A DNA stretch of 51,223 bases from Desulfobacteraceae bacterium. Its GTDB lineage: Bacteria > Desulfobacterota > DSM-4660 > Desulfatiglandales > Desulfatiglandaceae. A program made the position numbers and the translations under genes. Within the stretch, counting starts at the first letter, position 1. The number at the start of each line of letters is the position of its first letter. Under the pieces are notes generated by a model that was not told where the DNA came from, searched no databases, and saw nothing but the letters and a program-made list of their open reading frames with translations. Positions 7,164 through 15,690 of this stretch are shown piece after piece. Where the stretch lies: assembly GCA_030613055.1 (NCBI GenBank), contig JAUWMR010000028.1:1-51223 (forward strand), given 5' to 3'.

Positions 7164-8963
7164 TTAATAATAATACCAGATGGTTTTGTATTGGGAAGTG
7201 TCCTCACCGGCAGCCTTTAATTTTTTCATGTATTCATAAATAGAGACGTCCGTATAGACGTAGGTATCTGCCAGGGAGAGTTTCTTCTCCCAGGGATGAA
7301 ACTCGTAAACCCTGCGGCCGTCGGGCAATATGGAAATGACATCTCTGTGCTGAACAGCGCGGAGATAGTTTTTGCCAAGGCGCGGGACGTTAAAGACGAT
7401 CTCATCGGTGCGAACAGTCCCCGGAAGGAGCCGGGCTTCTTCCTTCTGTTCCTGGAGCAACCTTGAAATCGGCACCCTGAAATCATCGGTCTCTTCCTTG
7501 CCCTTGGTGTTAAAGGTGTAGTATGGGGTGACGCCGATCAAACGGAGATTAAGACGCAAGGCCGCGGCCTCGAATTTTCGGGAGTTATAAAACGTATATA
7601 CGAGCTGGTTGTAAACTTCCATCCCACAGCGGCGGAATTTTTGCACTGCTTCCATACTCTGGGGTGTAATCTCGTATGGGTGTTCATAATGAGTGACCAC
7701 AATAATTTCTCTTTTTCCCGGAATATGGAAACGATTAATGGCACGCACCAATGAATCCGTGATGCGCTGCGGAAGAGTGACCGGTGTGCGGGTTCCGATT
7801 CTGATTCTTTCCACGTGTTTTATGTGGGAAAGCCTGGACACTATTTTTTCAATTCTCCTGTTGGATAGAAGCAAAGGGTCTCCCCCGGTAATCAGCACCT
7901 CATTGACTTCCGGTGTGTTCGCTATCCACTCAAGGGCCTTGTCAAGCTTATCTTTTGATAATACCGCTCCTTTTGCATAAACATCTTCCATCTCCCAGTT
8001 CCGCTGGCAATAAACACAAATCTGCGGGCACGTCAAAATCGGTTTGAGAATCACTATCATCGGGTATCGTCGGGTGATTCCCTCGATAGGAGAAGTATCC
8101 CGTTCGAGCATGAAGTCCATTGAATGCTCTTCACGTTCCCTGAGTTCCTTCATCTTTTCCACATAATGAAGGCTCGGGATAACCTGGGCACGCACCGCAT
8201 AGTCTTTTTCGCGGTTTGACCCGTAATCCATAAGCGCCAGATAATAGGGTGTGATACCGAAAGGAATCCTGTATTTTCGGGCAAGCTTTACCGCCCTGTA
8301 GTCCTCATCTGTCAGTCTGATAAGAGCACTGAGTGTGTCCTCATCTCTGATTATGTGGCTCGCGTGCCATTTCCAGTCTTCCCATTCCAGTTCAGTGGCA
8401 TTGAAATATTCCAGTATTCTTGTCTTGTTTATGCTGCGCTTGCGGATAACGCCTTTATCAAGGCCGCAGGGGTATTTGTCCAGGAATCTCTTCGTCGTCC
8501 TGGCCATCCTTGACAGGTCTGCGGACCTCTGTCTTGCGGCCGTCATCCCTTCATGCTTCAGGAACGCCGGAATCTTTTCCGGATACACCCCTGTCTTTCC
8601 CATAATACCTTTCAACAGGTGATCGATTTCAGCGAAAAAGCCTGAACCGGGTTTTTCAATGCCCGTGAGATTGTCATTATTCAGGAGATCATTGATGTAT
8701 TTAAGGACACTGTGACCGGCAAGTCTTTCGGATCTCCTGGAAAAAATGGTCCTGAATACCCTGCTCGCATCCCGGGTCAACACCCATTCAAGAGGCGGGG
8801 ATTCCGGATTGTCATAAAATGAGGCCGCAAGCGTGTCTGTCAAAAAGTTTTTTATTCTTTTTCTTTTTATTTCCATTGGGTCGGATGAAAGCAAAATTGC
8901 TTTCAGTTCAGGTGAAATATCCAGTATATTAAGAAGCCTTTTCCGGATTTTTTCTTTTTCCAT
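7164..8963 (-). CDS. KamA-family radical SAM protein (lysine 2,3-aminomutase-like), long form
   Basis: The 599-residue protein has the radical SAM cluster motif C312-x3-C316-x2-C319 (TCPQICVYC), preceded by PMIVILKP. Aminomutase-type features include EWEDWKWH near residue 193, EVLITGGDPLLLSN, IRIGTRTPVTLPQRI and VVTHYEHPYEITP. Lysine 2,3-aminomutases are about 415 residues; here the N-terminus is longer by roughly 190 residues with no recognisable domain. The enzyme needs SAM, a 4Fe-4S cluster and PLP. The usual PLP lysine context lies toward the C-terminal part, but I could not pin the residue. The substrate (lysine, glutamate or other) is open. It follows an SDR gene by 51 bases on the same strand and is probably co-transcribed with it. 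No beta-lysine acetyltransferase gene is nearby. Confidence 0.85.
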   Translation of the reverse strand: MEKEKIRKRLLNILDISPELKAILLSSDPMEIKRKRIKNFLTDTLAASFYDNPESPPLEWVLTRDASRVFRTIFSRRSERLAGHSVLKYINDLLNNDNLTGIEKPGSGFFAEIDHLLKGIMGKTGVYPEKIPAFLKHEGMTAARQRSADLSRMARTTKRFLDKYPCGLDKGVIRKRSINKTRILEYFNATELEWEDWKWHASHIIRDEDTLSALIRLTDEDYRAVKLARKYRIPFGITPYYLALMDYGSNREKDYAVRAQVIPSLHYVEKMKELREREEHSMDFMLERDTSPIEGITRRYPMIVILKPILTCPQICVYCQRNWEMEDVYAKGAVLSKDKLDKALEWIANTPEVNEVLITGGDPLLLSNRRIEKIVSRLSHIKHVERIRIGTRTPVTLPQRITDSLVRAINRFHIPGKREIIVVTHYEHPYEITPQSMEAVQKFRRCGMEVYNQLVYTFYNSRKFEAAALRLNLRLIGVTPYYTFNTKGKEETDDFRVPISRLLQEQKEEARLLPGTVRTDEIVFNVPRLGKNYLRAVQHRDVISILPDGRRVYEFHPWEKKLSLADTYVYTDVSIYEYMKKLKAAGEDTSQYKTIWYYY

Positions 8964-9014
8964 AACTCACACTAATTTTCCTGAATTTTTTAATCCTCAT
9001 GAAAAATACGACAA

Positions 9015-9779
9015 TCATGCCATTGAGCCACCGTCCACGGTAATTATCTCTCCGGTAATATAATCTGAAAGATCTGATGCAAGAAAAAGCACTGTTCCAA
9101 CCACGTCGTCCGTTTCCGCTATCCGGCCCATGGGAATCGTTCTGGTAAGCTCTTTTAACATATCCTCATTGCTCCAGAAAGGCTGGCTGAATTTGGTCTT
9201 CACCATGCCCGGAGCAACCGCATTTACGTTTATGTGGTACTGTGAAAGCTCAACAGCCAGGATTTTCGTAAGCATCTCCACGCCCGCCTTGGCCACGCAA
9301 TACACGCCCATGCCCATTGCCGCCTTTCTTGCCGCGATAGAGCTGATGTTAATAATCTTTCCTTTACCACTCTTTTTCATCAATCCAGCGGCGCGGCCTG
9401 AGACCAAAAAAGTCCCCTTCAGATTCGTCTCAATTATCTTATCCCACAGGCCCTCATCAACCTCTGACACGGAAGGTGTCAGGATATTTATGCCGACGTT
9501 GTTTACAAGAATATCCAGCCTTCCGTATTCCTCCTCAACCGCGCGGAATAATTCATCCACTTCCGCGGACTTGCCCACGTTTGCCACCCGTGTCATTACT
9601 TTTAAGCCCTTTTGACCTAATGATTCAGCCGCCTGGTCAAGGTTTTCCTGTTTGCGGCCGCAAATGGCCACATCCGCCCCGTTTCCGGCCATGGCCGTGG
9701 CGATTGCCAGGCCGAGGCCGCGACTTCCACCGGTTATTAATGCCGTCTTTCCCGATAAATCCAGGTTCATTTCACCCAT
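9015..9779 (-). CDS. SDR-family oxidoreductase (FabG/glucose-1-dehydrogenase-like)
   Basis: The 254-residue protein is a classical short-chain dehydrogenase: TGGSRGLG (residues 16–23) binds NAD(P), NNVG is at about 93–96, catalytic Ser lies in INISSIAA, and Y160-x3-K164 in YCVAK is present. The C-terminal region (ASDLSDYITGEIITVDGG) is complete. The substrate is not predictable. The ribosome binding site is AAGGAGGGCG just before the ATG. The radical SAM gene follows at 51 bases, which suggests a two-gene operon, perhaps with linked metabolism of an amino or hydroxy acid (inference). Confidence 0.92.
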   Translation of the reverse strand: MGEMNLDLSGKTALITGGSRGLGLAIATAMAGNGADVAICGRKQENLDQAAESLGQKGLKVMTRVANVGKSAEVDELFRAVEEEYGRLDILVNNVGINILTPSVSEVDEGLWDKIIETNLKGTFLVSGRAAGLMKKSGKGKIINISSIAARKAAMGMGVYCVAKAGVEMLTKILAVELSQYHINVNAVAPGMVKTKFSQPFWSNEDMLKELTRTIPMGRIAETDDVVGTVLFLASDLSDYITGEIITVDGGSMA

Positions 9780-9927
9780 GACGCCCTCCTTATATTTAGA
9801 TTAAGCGATAACATAAAATAGCCTAAAAACCCCTCCGGTATCAAGGTAAAAGGGGTTGCTTTTCTCTACAAAAAAAAATAAGGAATAAAAACAAACAGCT
9901 TTAAAGCGCTAAAGTGTTATGAATTTT

Positions 9928-10352
9928 GTAACTACCCAGGTATTTATTAGACAGGATAACCCCGCGTTCCGCGGGGCAGGCAAATATTAACTTGATTTTT
10001 TTTAAATTCCTGTAAATCCTTAAGATATCCTGATAGACCGTTCCTTGCTTTATGTGTAATTGCTTGGGTTAAACCCTTCTATTATAATCTGGTTTAACCC
10101 GCTCTCCCCATTGATCGGTAGTTATTTTAAATATTCATTTCATATTTAAGAAAGGCGCAAAGAGATTATATTAAATTCTTATTCGGAGTTTATCTGTAAT
10201 GTATATTACCAGGATTTTTTTATTTGATTTACACGATTATTACAATAATGGCTTGTTTGTGACTTAATAAAAATAGATTCCTGTTTATCCATGCCTGCCC
10301 CGCGGAACGCGGGGTTATCCTGTCTAAAAAAAAGAGATGCCTGAATAGTAAC
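9928..10352. mobile_element. MITE-like element, copy 1 (425 bp)
   Basis: Positions 9947–9982 and 10292–10327 are perfect 36-bp inverted repeats (TTAGACAGGATAACCCC… with an internal GCGTTCCGC hairpin). They extend outward as imperfect inverted ends GTAACTACCCAGG and GTTACTATTCAGG (the latter on the complement). No transposase is encoded. The inverted copy at 42098–42498 is nearly identical along its length. It fills most of the gap between the SDR gene and the flavoprotein gene. Next to its left end, about 9900–9919, lies one arm of the 71-bp element described at 27866. Confidence 0.7.
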
Positions 10353-10388
10353 CGAATTTTTATGTAAATTGACAAAAGAGGAGATGCC

Positions 10389-11729
10389 ATGGGTTTTGTT
10401 ATCATTGGAGGAGATGCGGCAGGCATGAGCGCTGCAAGTCGCGCAAAGAGAAACCAGCATGACCTGGATGTCATTGTGTTGGAACAGACAACCGATGTAT
10501 CCTACAGCGCCTGCGGAATGCCGTATAATATTGCCGACGCAGGGCGGGAGATTGAAGACCTTGTAGTCCGTCACGCCGAAGTTTTCAGGGAGAAACAGGG
10601 GATAGACCTCAGGACCGGACACCGGGTGGAATCCATTGACCGCAAGAAAAAAACAGTTGCCGGCAAAAATCTTGAGGGCGAAAATTTTATGATTCCCTAT
10701 GACAGGCTTTTAATCGCGACAGGCGGGTCCCCAATAGTACCTGATCTCCCCGGATTTGACCTGCCGGGGGTCATGGCCTTAAAGAGCCTTGAGGACGGTC
10801 GAAAGATAAAAGAACATATACGCGCAAGGGATGTCAAAAAGGTCGTCATTGTCGGCATGGGGTATATTGCCCTGGAGATGTGCGAGTCACTGCGTGCCAG
10901 GAATATTGATGTGGAAATGGTAAAACCCCGCCCAATATTCCTCCCCTGGATGGCCGGTGAATTAGCATCCGTGGTCAGGGAGGAAATTGAGAGCCATGGC
11001 GTTAAGATTTATGCCGGGCATACAATTGAACGCGTTGAGGCAGTGGAAAATAACCTGAAGGTTATATGTCCGGATCTTGAGCTTCAGGGCCAGATGGTCC
11101 TTGTTGCCATCGGCGTCAGTCCGAACAGCGAACTGGCTGCCAAAGCGGGCCTCGAACTTGGCCCATCCGGCTCCATTGCCGTGGACAGGACCCTGAAGAC
11201 GACTGATGAAAACATCTATTCCGCAGGGGATTGTGCAGACGCCTACCATGTAGTAACCGGCCAAAAGACATGGGTTCCCTTAGCGCTAAGGGCCAACAGG
11301 GCCGGGTGGGCTGTGGCGGACAATGTAACCGGTATAAAGACAGAGCTTGAGGGAATCGCAGGATCGGCTGTATTCAAGGTCTTTGACCTTCAGGTGGCCA
11401 GGACCGGCCTGAGTACGGCCGAGGCGGAAAAATCCGGATTCGATCCGGTGGAGGTGGTGGTCAAGACCCGCTCCCGTGCCCATGCGCATCCTGGATCCAC
11501 GACAATGCATCTCCAGATAGTTGGTGATAAAAAATCAGGCAGGCTTTTAGGGATGCAGATAGTGGGAAAAGAGGGCGCGGTGCACAGGATCAAGGCGCCA
11601 TCGGTGGCCTTGCATTCAAAAATGACCGTTGAGGCATTCAGCCAGTGTGATCTGGCCTATGCACCGCCGTTCAGCCCCACGTGGGACCCCATGCTCACAG
11701 CCGCTAATCAACTTTTGAAAAAGCTGTGA
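10389..11729 (+). CDS. FAD-dependent pyridine nucleotide-disulfide oxidoreductase (CoA-disulfide reductase/NADH oxidase-like)
   Basis: The 446-residue flavoprotein has an N-terminal FAD-binding GGDAAGMSAASRAKR segment, the single redox cysteine of the CoADR/Nox group at C42 (YSACGMPYNIAD), a second Rossmann motif VVIVGMGYIALEMCESL (about residue 157), the FAD-closing motif NIYSAGDCAD, and a C-terminal dimerisation domain (VGKEGAVHRI, then FSQCDLAYAPPFSP). It probably reduces CoA disulfide, polysulfide or oxygen using NAD(P)H; the exact acceptor is not decided by sequence. Ribosome binding site GAGGAG precedes the ATG. A GH13 gene follows 48 bases downstream. Confidence 0.88.
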   Translation: MGFVIIGGDAAGMSAASRAKRNQHDLDVIVLEQTTDVSYSACGMPYNIADAGREIEDLVVRHAEVFREKQGIDLRTGHRVESIDRKKKTVAGKNLEGENFMIPYDRLLIATGGSPIVPDLPGFDLPGVMALKSLEDGRKIKEHIRARDVKKVVIVGMGYIALEMCESLRARNIDVEMVKPRPIFLPWMAGELASVVREEIESHGVKIYAGHTIERVEAVENNLKVICPDLELQGQMVLVAIGVSPNSELAAKAGLELGPSGSIAVDRTLKTTDENIYSAGDCADAYHVVTGQKTWVPLALRANRAGWAVADNVTGIKTELEGIAGSAVFKVFDLQVARTGLSTAEAEKSGFDPVEVVVKTRSRAHAHPGSTTMHLQIVGDKKSGRLLGMQIVGKEGAVHRIKAPSVALHSKMTVEAFSQCDLAYAPPFSPTWDPMLTAANQLLKKL

Positions 11730-11777
11730 TCCGGTTATCCTATCATTTTTATTTATTTTGCCGGAAATATCTACAGA

Positions 11778-13685
11778 ATGGCAGCCGTGAAAGGATCAGC
11801 CCAAAGGGAAATGACAGATAAATCAAATCACAATAAATTATTTAAAGCCACGCATACCGTTCATAATCAGGAACCGGACTATACAAGGTCTCTTATAAAA
11901 ATTTCGTCCGATGACCGTGACCGTATGTTCGACCGGTTGTCCATGCTTTACGGAGAAACCGTAGCAAGGGCCTATATGCCTGAACTTGAACGGATACTCC
12001 AGGTTTATTATGCACATAAACCAAAAAATATGCTTGGCAATTACGCGGGTCTCGATCCCGAAGAACGGTTTACGGAAGCGGACGTCATCCTTATCACCTA
12101 CGGGGATATCTTTCGCGGCGAAGAGTCCTCTCCTCTGGCCGCCCTGGCCAAATTCTGCGACACCTATCTTGAAGGAACCATCAATACCCTGCATATCCTT
12201 CCGTTTTTCCCTTACTCCTCCGATAAAGGGTTTTCCATCATTGACTTTGAAACAGTTGATCCCAGGCTGGGAAACTGGCAGGATATCGAGGACCTGGAAG
12301 GCCGTTACCAGCTAATGTTTGACGGGGTCATCAACCATGTTTCATCCAAGAGCCGGTGGTTTCAGGAATTTCTAAATGGCAATCCCTATTACTGGGATTT
12401 TTTTATCAACTTTACATCTCCCGCCGATCTGACCGCCGCGCAGCGCAGAATGATCTTTCGCCCGCGAACCTCTGATATACTCACTGAATTCCAGTCCATT
12501 AACGGTCCAATCCATGTCTGGACAACCTTTTCAAACGACCAGATCGATCTAAACTATACAAATCCCGACGTTCTGATGCGGGTCATCGAAATCCTGCTCA
12601 TGTATGTGCGACACGGCGCTGATATTATCCGTCTGGATGCCGTGACCTACTTATGGGTTGAACCGGGTACACGGTGTGTGCATCTGGAACAGACCCATGA
12701 AATCGTCAAACTCTTTCGCGATCTTTTAAATGTCGTAGCCCCGGGCGTGGCCTTGATAACTGAAACAAATGTTCCTCATGAAGAAAACATATCCTATTTT
12801 GGAAACGGCTACGATGAAACGCAAATGGTATATAATTTCGCCCTGCCCCCTCTGGTCCTGCATACCTTCTATAAACAGGATGCCACCGCCCTTTCCAGGT
12901 GGGCAGGGAGTGTAAAGGCCCCTTCGAAAACTACTTCTTTTTTCAATTTCTTAGACTCCCACGACGGCATCGGGCTGATGGCCGTAAAAAATATCCTTAA
13001 AAAAGAAGATATTGGCCTAATCATTCAAAAGGCGAAAAAGCATGGTGCATACATTTCTTATAAAACAGGGGAAGACGGCAGAGAAGTGCCTTATGAGATT
13101 AACATAACCTGGTTCAGCGCGCTCAACTACGAGAACAGTGATGAAGATATTGCCTTTCAGGTGAAACGGTTTGTTGCCTCAAGGATCATCGCCCTGGTTC
13201 TTCAGGGGGTTCCGGGAATTTACCTCCACAGCTTAATCGGGACCCGCAATGATATTGAAGCCGTTATGGAGACCAATTCAAAGAGGGATATTAATCGTAC
13301 TATAATTTACGGCAAATCCATAGAAGAGGCCCTGAAAGACCCCTTTTCCAAGATTTCACGTATCGACAGGGAGCTCGGTAGACTTATAGCGCTCCGGACA
13401 AAGCAACGTGCCTTTCATCCCAATGGCGAACAACACATCCTGGAATTATCACCTGATATCTTTTCGGTTTTGAGAATATCACCCGAAGGGGAGCACTATA
13501 TTTTGGCCCTGACTAATGTAACCGACAGGGTCTGCCAGTTGGAGGTCCCCCTTACCGTGCTTCGTACAGACGAAACACACTGGCATGATATTGTTAGCGG
13601 TATGGAGTGGATGGCTGAAAACCAAAAGCTCTATATCACCTTGCAACCCTATGATGTCATCTGGCTTGAGCCTTTCAATAAATAA
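11778..13685 (+). CDS. GH13_18-type sugar phosphorylase (sucrose/glucosylglycerate phosphorylase-like)
   Basis: The 635-residue protein is a GH13 (beta/alpha)8 enzyme of the phosphorylase subfamily: HILPFFPYSSDKGFSIIDF near residue 139, DGVINHVS (H187), IRLDAVTYLW with nucleophile D287, TETN with acid/base E329 and FLDSHDGIG with D396. The C-terminus carries a beta domain. Enzymes of this subfamily reversibly cleave sucrose, sucrose-6-phosphate, glucosylglycerate or glucosylglycerol with phosphate; the acceptor cannot be fixed here, though the overall look is closest to glucosylglycerate-phosphorylase-like members. The start is uncertain: ATG 11778 lacks a clear ribosome binding site, and ATG 11811 is an alternative. 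It is cytosolic. Confidence 0.82.
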   Translation: MAAVKGSAQREMTDKSNHNKLFKATHTVHNQEPDYTRSLIKISSDDRDRMFDRLSMLYGETVARAYMPELERILQVYYAHKPKNMLGNYAGLDPEERFTEADVILITYGDIFRGEESSPLAALAKFCDTYLEGTINTLHILPFFPYSSDKGFSIIDFETVDPRLGNWQDIEDLEGRYQLMFDGVINHVSSKSRWFQEFLNGNPYYWDFFINFTSPADLTAAQRRMIFRPRTSDILTEFQSINGPIHVWTTFSNDQIDLNYTNPDVLMRVIEILLMYVRHGADIIRLDAVTYLWVEPGTRCVHLEQTHEIVKLFRDLLNVVAPGVALITETNVPHEENISYFGNGYDETQMVYNFALPPLVLHTFYKQDATALSRWAGSVKAPSKTTSFFNFLDSHDGIGLMAVKNILKKEDIGLIIQKAKKHGAYISYKTGEDGREVPYEINITWFSALNYENSDEDIAFQVKRFVASRIIALVLQGVPGIYLHSLIGTRNDIEAVMETNSKRDINRTIIYGKSIEEALKDPFSKISRIDRELGRLIALRTKQRAFHPNGEQHILELSPDIFSVLRISPEGEHYILALTNVTDRVCQLEVPLTVLRTDETHWHDIVSGMEWMAENQKLYITLQPYDVIWLEPFNK

Positions 13686-13695
13686 AAGAGGGACA

Positions 13696-14565
13696 TCAAT
13701 TCACGGCGTTGAAAAAACCATAGATTCCATCCCTGGCGTCGTGTAAATACGCCTTTAGATCCTCTAATTCTGCTTCTCCCATTTTCAGGGTCCTGATATC
13801 TTCATGACGAATTTCAGGAGGCACGGGATTCCCTTCCTCTCCGAGGCCAAGTTCTTGAGACAGGGCATCGGCGATTCGAAGCATGGCAATATCACTGGCG
13901 CTTATCCCCTCCGGTATCTCTGTCAGATGATGGGCGTAAATGAGGCTGCTGATCACGTCAGGGAACTTCCATCGTGTTAACAGCATGGCGCCAACTTCAC
14001 CGTGATCAAAGCCGATTACCTTACGTTCGGCCTCATGGAGCCTTGTATTGTCCATACTGTTGACCTCTTCCAATGCCTGCCGGAAAAGCCCTGTGAAAAA
14101 TTGGTCCAGGACAACCTTTCCGATATCGTGGAGAAGACCAACGATAAAAAAATAGTCGCTACCATTCTTTTTACAGGACCTTTCACTCAATTTTTCCATC
14201 ACCGTCGCCACAGCCAGACTGTGTATCCACAGGCCTTCACGTGAAAAATTAGGGGATTTTTTGTCTGACGGCAGGCTGCGGATAACCCCTATGGAGAGTG
14301 CCAGAGATTTGACCATGTTAAACCCTAACAGGCACACGGCCCTTTCCGGATCTGATATCTCTTGTTGAAAGCCATAATATGCGGAATTTGCAACTTTAAG
14401 GATTTTTGATGCAAGCGCGGGATCACGGGAAATCACATCAGCTATGACTGTGGCGTTACTCCTGTTGTCTTCCATTAAACTCAGGAGTTTTGGAAGCACA
14501 ACAGGAAGTGTAGGAAGCTCGTCTATCTTTGAATAGATCTTTGATCTTAGTTCATCCTTTTCCAT
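13696..14565 (-). CDS. HDOD-domain signalling protein
   Basis: The protein of about 289 residues has an HDOD domain: IDELPTLPVVLPKLLSLMED, VISRDPALASKILKVANSAYYGF, CLLGFNMVKSLALSIGV, and an HD-like GLLHDIGKVVLDQF. A second histidine follows in FDHGEVGAMLLTRWKFP. HDOD proteins are regulatory hubs, often without hydrolase activity; target unknown. I place the start at ATG 14565 (MEKDELRSKIYSKI), after GGGAA, because the ORF upstream of it adds residues without homologous appearance. It is convergent with the GH13 gene, whose stop lies only 10 bases away. Confidence 0.9.
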   Translation of the reverse strand: MEKDELRSKIYSKIDELPTLPVVLPKLLSLMEDNRSNATVIADVISRDPALASKILKVANSAYYGFQQEISDPERAVCLLGFNMVKSLALSIGVIRSLPSDKKSPNFSREGLWIHSLAVATVMEKLSERSCKKNGSDYFFIVGLLHDIGKVVLDQFFTGLFRQALEEVNSMDNTRLHEAERKVIGFDHGEVGAMLLTRWKFPDVISSLIYAHHLTEIPEGISASDIAMLRIADALSQELGLGEEGNPVPPEIRHEDIRTLKMGEAELEDLKAYLHDARDGIYGFFNAVN

Positions 14566-14694
14566 AATTCCCACTATTTTTTTCAGATAGCTGCCCCACA
14601 ATTAACCAATGGATAGGGGGGTTATGTTTATAACAATACCCGACTGCTGTCCCTGCCCGCAGTACGGCAGGCGGGCGGCGGCCAGGTCGAATGA

Positions 14695-14835
14695 TAAATT
14701 TCCATGTTTTAAGTGTTTTTCATTGGACATTGGTTATTGATAATTGGAAATTGGATATTTTTGTACTCTGTCTCTTCGTGCCCTTCATGTCCTTCGTGGT
14801 AATAAGTATACCCTCGAAATATTGAGCTGTTACGT
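14695..14835. repeat. Dispersed repeat, inverted copy of 33381–33507
   Basis: The stretch reading TTTTAAGTGTTTTTCATTGG … TTGTACTCTGTCTCTTCGTG … ATTGAGCTGTTACG is the reverse complement of 33381–33507 over most of its length, with small differences. No coding sense. It lies in the 1.1-kb gene-free gap 14566–15690, which is otherwise filled by the repeats listed next. Confidence 0.75.
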
Positions 14836-15102
14836 TTCTTCCTTCGCCCCTTCATTTTACGAATATGGACCCTTGATACCAGCCATGGATAGGAGGGCAT
14901 AAAAAACAACCAGCGCCTATGAAGAGCTTGTGGATGTCACTACCATTATATTTTATCGGCATACTGCCACCTTATGATAAGTATTTTTTTTCATTAGAAA
15001 ATTTTCTGCCTATATGTCTCTCGACAGGCCAGCAGTGCTTTCATCTATCCCTGATTATCATCAGTTCTTGAGTTTCGTTATCTTATCATGTAAGCTTTAA
15101 TG

Positions 15103-15232
15103 AACCCGTAAAAAGTCTCCATGGCCATCACTCCCGCGAAGGCGGAAGTCCACAAGTGGTTGATTTTCCTGGATTCCCGCCTTCGCGGGAATGACGAAAA
15201 CGTGTGATTTTTGACTTTTTACGAGTTTGTAA
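15103..15232. repeat. Dispersed palindromic repeat (CGTAAAAAGTC family), complete copy
   Basis: Arms CGTAAAAAGTC and GACTTTTTACGAG flank TCACTCCCGCGAAGGCGG and the complementary CCCGCCTTCGCGGGAATGAC. The copy can fold into a long hairpin. Confidence 0.8.
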
Positions 15233-15235
15233 GCT

Positions 15236-15611
15236 TTGACGAACTCGTAAAAAGTCGTATTCCGTCAATGTCTCATTTCGATCCCGCCAGCGGCGGGAGA
15301 GAAATCTTATATTTTCAGCATGTTACATTGCAAAGATTTCCCGCGGAGTTTATCCCGCACTTGATGCGGGGCTCGAAATGACAAAAAAATGAGACTTTCA
15401 AATAACTAAATCATAACCTTATGATATAATTGTTAAATTAGCGCAGAGCTTTAGTCACGCGTAGCGCAGGGCTTTAGCCCTGCATAGTCCAAGGCATGGC
15501 TGAAGCCATGCGCTACGTTTGAAAAAAAGGAAATTCCATATATTACCAAGTTATTTTAGGTTGCAGTGCCGCAACGCGGCATCACATAGCTTTTTACGAG
15601 TTCATCAAGAT
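15236..15611. repeat. Composite repeat with a nested GTAGCGC-type palindrome
   Basis: The outer unit starts TGACGAACTCGTAAAAAGTC and ends TTTTTACGAGTTCATCAAG. Its right part (about 15395–15605) is the reverse complement of 23881–23975, except that here a block of about 100 bp is inserted, carrying GTAGCGCAGGGCTTTAGCCC and the related CATGGCTGAAGCCATGCGC palindrome. One repeat family has therefore inserted into another. Confidence 0.7.
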
Positions 15612-15690
15612 TGATTTAGTAAATAGTATTTCTCCCAGATAATTTTTCCATTTAGGGTCGCTTTTCGTCTCAAACAGAAATAAAACCACA

